Source: Synechococcus sp. CC9616
GTDB taxonomy: Bacteria > Cyanobacteriota > Cyanobacteriia > PCC-6307 > Cyanobiaceae
Direction of reading: 5' to 3'
DNA length: 64,000 nucleotides
NCBI RefSeq assembly: GCF_000515235.1
Contig: NZ_KI911558.1
Span: 1,471,217 to 1,535,216 of the forward strand
A model generated the notes under the pieces. The model was not told where the DNA came from. It did no database searches and was given only the letters and a program-made list of their open reading frames with translations. How positions within the stretch are numbered: the stretch's first letter is position 1; every line of letters starts with the position of its first letter. The translations under genes were made by a program, and so were the position numbers. Positions 60,184 to 64,000 of this stretch are shown here, piece after piece.

Positions 60184-61140
60184 ATGACACTGTCTGGTTC
60201 GTCCATTCCGTCGGAGCAGACCCTGTCGATCGAGTTGATCGAATCCTTCCGTCGTAGTGGGCGACTTTTTGATGTGGAGGGGCTGGATCTGTACCTGATC
60301 CGCGGGGATCAGTTCCCCGCCGTCGCCGAGCCAGTGGGGCGACTGCGGGAATCCACCTATCGCGAACAGCTGTCCGGATCAGGAGAGTCACTGGATCTCG
60401 ATGGTCGCGACCAGGCCTATGACCATCTCCTGCTGGTGGAGTCCAGCAGTGGAGTTCTTGCCGGCTCAGCCCGACTGCAGTTCCTTCCGGCAGGCAGCCG
60501 GGGAGATGACCTCCCGGATGGCAATAGCTCCTATCTGGAGCACGTCTATCCGGGGATCAAAGGGACCCTCACAGATCTGGGCAACCATCTGGAGATCGGC
60601 AGGGTGGCACTCGCAAGTCGCTTCCAGCGACAGCCCCATTCACTGATGGCCCTGTTCAGAGGTGGATTGCTGATCGCTGTCCGCTCCGGTTTCAGCACCC
60701 TGCATGGGCTGGTCTCGTACAACCATTTCGCCTACGACGACGCGGTGAATCAGGTCTTTCTCAGCAACCTGATGCAGCCGCCCTACCGGCAAAGCGAGCC
60801 GGTATTACCGGCACCACGCCATCCAGTCGAGACGATCCAGGCCAGCGAGAGCCTCAGCAGCATTCCAAATGTTCAGGCACTTGAAGTCGGAATCCGCAAC
60901 GAACTCTGCGATGAATTCCGGTTGCCCGTGCTCCTGCGTCAGTACTTCAATCTGATGGAAGCCCGCGTCTGCGGTCTTTCCCTCGCGAAGGACTTCAACC
61001 AGATCACGGAAATCTTGATGTCCGCAGATCTCAGCAGGCTGCCGGACGAACGCCTGCGGTTCTTCATCGACGTGGACCACAACCCCATCTACCAGCAATT
61101 CAGCTGGTACCGGGGCGGAAGCTCAAACGAGCAGCGCTGA
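60184..61140 (+). CDS. GNAT-fold N-acyltransferase (ornithine-lipid/hemolysin type)
   Basis: A 318-residue protein resembling the acyl-ACP-dependent GNAT group that includes OlsB and autoinducer-like synthases. Visible features are LYLIRGDQFPAVAEPVGRLREST near the N-terminus, DHLLLVESSSGVLAGSARLQFLP, and the motif LEIGRVALASRFQRQP, equivalent to the family's ELGR/SR segment. These enzymes move a fatty acyl chain from ACP to an amine. ATG at 60184 is chosen. It leads an apparent operon with an acyl carrier protein and a ketosynthase. The acceptor is unknown. Confidence 0.78.
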   Translation: MTLSGSSIPSEQTLSIELIESFRRSGRLFDVEGLDLYLIRGDQFPAVAEPVGRLRESTYREQLSGSGESLDLDGRDQAYDHLLLVESSSGVLAGSARLQFLPAGSRGDDLPDGNSSYLEHVYPGIKGTLTDLGNHLEIGRVALASRFQRQPHSLMALFRGGLLIAVRSGFSTLHGLVSYNHFAYDDAVNQVFLSNLMQPPYRQSEPVLPAPRHPVETIQASESLSSIPNVQALEVGIRNELCDEFRLPVLLRQYFNLMEARVCGLSLAKDFNQITEILMSADLSRLPDERLRFFIDVDHNPIYQQFSWYRGGSSNEQR

Positions 61141-61173
61141 TACTTTGAACTATCAAATCTGAGGAGTTGCGGG

Positions 61174-61455
61174 TTGGGAGAGTCACTCCCTGACAAGCAT
61201 GAGTTGCAAGATCGCTTAATCGAGATCCTGCATCGCATCTCTGGAGCCGATCCGGCAACGATTCAGCCGGAGTCCCGCCTGATGGAGGACATCGGCATCG
61301 ATTCTCTGGGGTTCTACGAAATCCTGATTGAAGCTGATACCAGTTTCGGAATCCGCATCAGGGAAGAAGACCTCTTGAAGTTCCGAACCGTCGCTGATAT
61401 CCAACGCCATCTGGAGTCCCTGGACATCCAGCCAACCCATGCCGAAACCACCTGA
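61174..61455 (+). CDS. Acyl carrier protein (dedicated)
   Basis: A 93-residue acyl carrier protein. The 4'-phosphopantetheine attachment serine is Ser44 in GIDSLGFYEIL. The N-terminus has the helical LQDRLIEILHRISG pattern, and the acidic helix II is kept. Start is TTG at 61174 with a GAGGAG ribosome binding site seven bases upstream, which decides the start. It is not the housekeeping AcpP (which is DSLD). The 3' end overlaps the ketosynthase gene. Confidence 0.88.
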   Translation: MGESLPDKHELQDRLIEILHRISGADPATIQPESRLMEDIGIDSLGFYEILIEADTSFGIRIREEDLLKFRTVADIQRHLESLDIQPTHAETT

Positions 61456-62713
61456 ACGCATCGCGGTTGTCGGTTGGGGGTCCCTGTCACCACTCGGCAC
61501 CAACCCGGACGCCACATGGACGGCAGTCGTTGAAGGCAAGTCCGGTATTCAGTCATTAAGTCAGGACTGGGCTGCTGACCTTCCAAGCAGGGTTGCAGGA
61601 TGCGTTGACGAACAAGGCTTGTCAGAGCTGGAACCATTGCTGCGCCGGCGTTCCGACCGCTGTGCCCAGCTGGCGGTGATGGCCGCGCGTCAGGCCTGGT
61701 CCATGGCAGCAGAGCTCCATGCCGGGATTGACAGGCAACGGGTGGCTGTCGTGGTGGGCACCGGCATTGGCGGACTTGGCACCATGCACGAGCAACATCA
61801 ACAGCTCACCACAGGGGGACCGTCGCGGGTCAATCCCCTAACCGTGCCCATGTTGATTCCGGATGGGCCGGCTGGTCAGGTCGCCATTGATCTGGGCCTG
61901 CTCGGCGGGGCCCACACGCCCGTCTCAGCCTGTGCTTCCGGAGCAGAAGCCCTGATGCTGGCCAAGATGCTGCTGCAGGACGACCGCGCCGATCTCGTTC
62001 TTGCTGGTGGATCGGAAGCACCGGTGAACCGTCTCGGCCTCGTTGGTTTTTCGGCAATGCGAGCCCTTTCGTGCCGAAACAACGAACCGGATCAGGCATC
62101 TCGCCCCTATGGACAGTCCCGAGATGGTTTCGTCCTTTCAGAGGGAGCGGGGATGCTGGCGTTGATGAGGGATCGCGACGTCGGTTCAAAACCTCGACTG
62201 GGTTGGATCCTGGCCTGCGGCAGCAGCAGCGACGCGCACCACATCGTTGCCCCGGAGCCGCAGGGGCTTCAGGCGAGTCGGGCGATTGATGACGCTCTCC
62301 GCAGAGCTGACATCAGCCCCAGTGATCTCTCCGCTGTTCAGGCCCATGCCACGGGAACCAGCCTGGGAGATCTGGCCGAAGCAAGGGCCTTACGTCGCAG
62401 CCTTGGATCAGCGGCGGATCACATTCCCGTCTGCGCACCGAAAGGCCAGCTCGGTCACCTGCTCGGCGGAGCCGGTGCCGTTGAGGCGATCATTGCCTTG
62501 CAGTCCCTGAGGTCTGGCCTGATCCCAAGAAGTGTCAATGCGGACCCTCTCGACCCTGAGGTAGACCTCGCCGTCACCACAGCTGGGAATCAGACGATCT
62601 CATCACGCGGGCACGACCCATTGCTGCTGAAGAACGCCTTTGGTTTCGGCGGCCACAACATCAGCGTCCTGTTGTCAGCTCCTGCCGGTAATACTCCTGA
62701 ACCGCGCGGGTGA
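61439..62713 (+). CDS. Beta-ketoacyl-ACP synthase (FabF-like, dedicated)
   Basis: A 424-residue condensing enzyme. The catalytic triad is complete: Cys165 (SACASG), His303 (AHATGTSLGD) and His340 (GQLGHLLGGAGAVEA). The fold begins with IAVVGWGSLSPLG. Complete residues argue for activity. Its ATG overlaps the ACP stop by 17 bases, so the two are co-translated. It differs from housekeeping FabF by context: it stands with its own ACP and acyltransferase. Its 3' end overlaps the convergent fusion gene by 53 bases. Confidence 0.88.
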   Translation: MPKPPERIAVVGWGSLSPLGTNPDATWTAVVEGKSGIQSLSQDWAADLPSRVAGCVDEQGLSELEPLLRRRSDRCAQLAVMAARQAWSMAAELHAGIDRQRVAVVVGTGIGGLGTMHEQHQQLTTGGPSRVNPLTVPMLIPDGPAGQVAIDLGLLGGAHTPVSACASGAEALMLAKMLLQDDRADLVLAGGSEAPVNRLGLVGFSAMRALSCRNNEPDQASRPYGQSRDGFVLSEGAGMLALMRDRDVGSKPRLGWILACGSSSDAHHIVAPEPQGLQASRAIDDALRRADISPSDLSAVQAHATGTSLGDLAEARALRRSLGSAADHIPVCAPKGQLGHLLGGAGAVEAIIALQSLRSGLIPRSVNADPLDPEVDLAVTTAGNQTISSRGHDPLLLKNAFGFGGHNISVLLSAPAGNTPEPRG

Positions 62714-64000
62714 AACCTTCACGGTCGAGATGGTCCTTGGGAAGTTTCAGGTCGAGCGAACGACCACGCCGGCAGTGAATGGTTCCCAATGGAGCCGCCA
62801 AGCGACTCAAGAGCATCACCAAAGGTTTGTAGCGGGCTCCGAGGGCCTCATCCATGCCGTCGTACCGGAACACCCATGGAACAAGCCGACCACCGTGATG
62901 GCGTGCCAGAAGCCAGGCACTGGAGGAAACCCTCTGTTCGATGGGCGTGACCAGCGAGCCATTGGGGGCAATCATGATCTCTCCGTATTCGCGCAGCAGT
63001 GCCGAAGCCCCCATCATTCCTTCAAGACGGGATTGGGGAACACGGTGATCGAGAACAGCTGCCCCTGCATTACGAGCCGCGGCTGCATAGCCGGGCAACA
63101 CCCATTTCAGATGCAGTTGAGCCGTTGTCAGGCCGGGCAACTTGAGGATGCCCTGAATCACTAGTCCGTCACAGGGACTGCGGTGATTGAAGATGTGCAC
63201 GAGCGGCACGTCGGCGTCCTCACTGCGCTGGCTGTCGTCGACCACCACCTGAACCCCCAGCGCACGCAGGGCGACAGCGCAAGAAAGTGTCATCAGCTGG
63301 GCTGCCCAGTCCGGTCGCCTCACAAGCATCGCTGGAAGCTGAAGGCCATACAGAAGGAAACCAATCACCGCCCAGCCCAGCCGCGCAAGAACACGCGCGA
63401 TCGTCAGGATTGGATTGCCACCTCGTCCAGCGCTGAAGCGGGGAGGCTGCGACGCGGGAGCCAGCTGACGAGCCTCCTGACCGATCGGAAAGGTGATGCG
63501 AAAGGGAAAATCACCATCGAAATTGCCGTTCACCTGGGTCGTCTTCACCAGGTGGTTGTAGAAGCGGTAAAAAAGCGGCCTCTCACTGGGTTGAGGATCT
63601 CTCCAGAACTCATCCAAGGGCTTCTGATCGGTCAGCCCAGGCAGGTTGTAGAAGGTGTTGCCCATCGTTTTAGTAGGCACCGCATGAAACAGCGCCTGAA
63701 GCCCCACGGTGCTGTTGACGGTGATGACACCGCGACATGTCCGCAGAAAGCGGCTGAGCGCACCGTCATGGAAGTAGTGCACACGACCACTGACCCCATA
63801 GCGATGAGCCAGCAGAGCGATCAGGCTTTCGTAATTGTTGTAGCCGCGGTCTCGGGGATGGTGCTTGAAGGCCAGACGGTCCGACGCATGCGCATGAGCG
63901 GCGAAGGAACGAATCACGTCCTCGATGAAGTCATGCATGCCGCGATAGGGCGATCCCATCTGGATCTGGCTGTCACTGGAGACCTGCAGGACAGCGAGGA
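62661..64000 (-). CDS. KpsS-like capsule domain fused to PlsC-type acyltransferase (5' end outside window)
   Basis: The frame stays open past the right edge, so the N-terminus is missing. The visible part has two domains. First, a capsule-synthesis domain of the KpsS/KpsC type: AFKHHPRDRGYNNY, and VNSTVGLQALFHAVPTKTMGNTFYNLPGLT. Then a linker with hydrophobic stretches (VLARLGWAVIGFLLYGLQLPAMLV) and a lysophospholipid-acyltransferase domain with the HX4D motif NHRSPCDG (about 63188-63165) and a degenerate APNGS in place of FPEGT. KpsS adds Kdo to a lysophosphatidylglycerol anchor in other bacteria, so fusion to an acyltransferase suggests lipid-anchor work. Converges with the ketosynthase. 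Confidence 0.8.
   Translation of the reverse strand, partial: LAVLQVSSDSQIQMGSPYRGMHDFIEDVIRSFAAHAHASDRLAFKHHPRDRGYNNYESLIALLAHRYGVSGRVHYFHDGALSRFLRTCRGVITVNSTVGLQALFHAVPTKTMGNTFYNLPGLTDQKPLDEFWRDPQPSERPLFYRFYNHLVKTTQVNGNFDGDFPFRITFPIGQEARQLAPASQPPRFSAGRGGNPILTIARVLARLGWAVIGFLLYGLQLPAMLVRRPDWAAQLMTLSCAVALRALGVQVVVDDSQRSEDADVPLVHIFNHRSPCDGLVIQGILKLPGLTTAQLHLKWVLPGYAAAARNAGAAVLDHRVPQSRLEGMMGASALLREYGEIMIAPNGSLVTPIEQRVSSSAWLLARHHGGRLVPWVFRYDGMDEALGARYKPLVMLLSRLAAPLGTIHCRRGRSLDLKLPKDHLDREGFTRAVQEYYRQELTTGR

Overview
The window is a GC-rich chromosomal segment from a phycobilisome-bearing picocyanobacterium, most probably marine Synechococcus (subcluster 5.1). The reasons are an allophycocyanin core operon (apcE, apcA, apcB, apcC), PsbV, the variable chain of ferredoxin-thioredoxin reductase, the plastid-type ribosomal protein PSRP-3, the photosystem II S4-domain protein, and the cyanobacterial split ATP synthase layout. 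Strain identity cannot be decided from the sequence alone. No rRNA, CRISPR array, insertion sequence or phage gene was seen.

Layout. Positions 1-16400 are mostly core genes: a SpoIID-like fragment, ribonuclease Z, psbV, a 2Fe-2S ferredoxin, prmA, serA, a PSII S4 protein, tRNA-Val, murD, an EVE protein, rpoZ with DUF1818, an Hsp70-like protein, ftrV, pyrR, gpmI and secG. Positions 16430-19444 are an AT-rich insert with a sulfotransferase, a glycosyltransferase and a small methyltransferase. Positions 19561-34900 return to core genes: groEL/groES with a CIRCE operator, atpD-atpC, PSRP-3, a ChaA-type antiporter, pepP, a CNNM/CBS protein, a GTPase, nadD-nadE, alanine dehydrogenase, and a ferredoxin/small protein/DUF3326 operon. 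Positions 35255-39752 are a second accessory block: a sulfotransferase-like protein, a 721-residue tandem-repeat protein and a 5'-truncated RTX-like relic. Positions 39817-45485 hold the large ATP synthase operon (atp1-B-E-G'-F-H-A-G, read right to left). Positions 45499-51335 hold a methyltransferase and the phycobilisome core genes. After this come tlyA with a probable frameshift, an FtsW/RodA protein, the System II cytochrome c maturation pair (ccdA, ccs1), queF, glnB with an NtcA-like promoter, and purB.

The right end (58992-64000) is the most intriguing part. A Wza-type polysaccharide export protein stands divergently from a GNAT acyltransferase, a stand-alone acyl carrier protein and a beta-ketoacyl synthase. 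These converge on a gene fusing a KpsS-type capsule domain to a PlsC-type acyltransferase. Together they suggest a dedicated acyl-ACP route that puts a lipid on exported surface polysaccharide. This is an inference from domain content and gene order. With the two sulfotransferase blocks, much of the non-core content of the window points to the cell surface.
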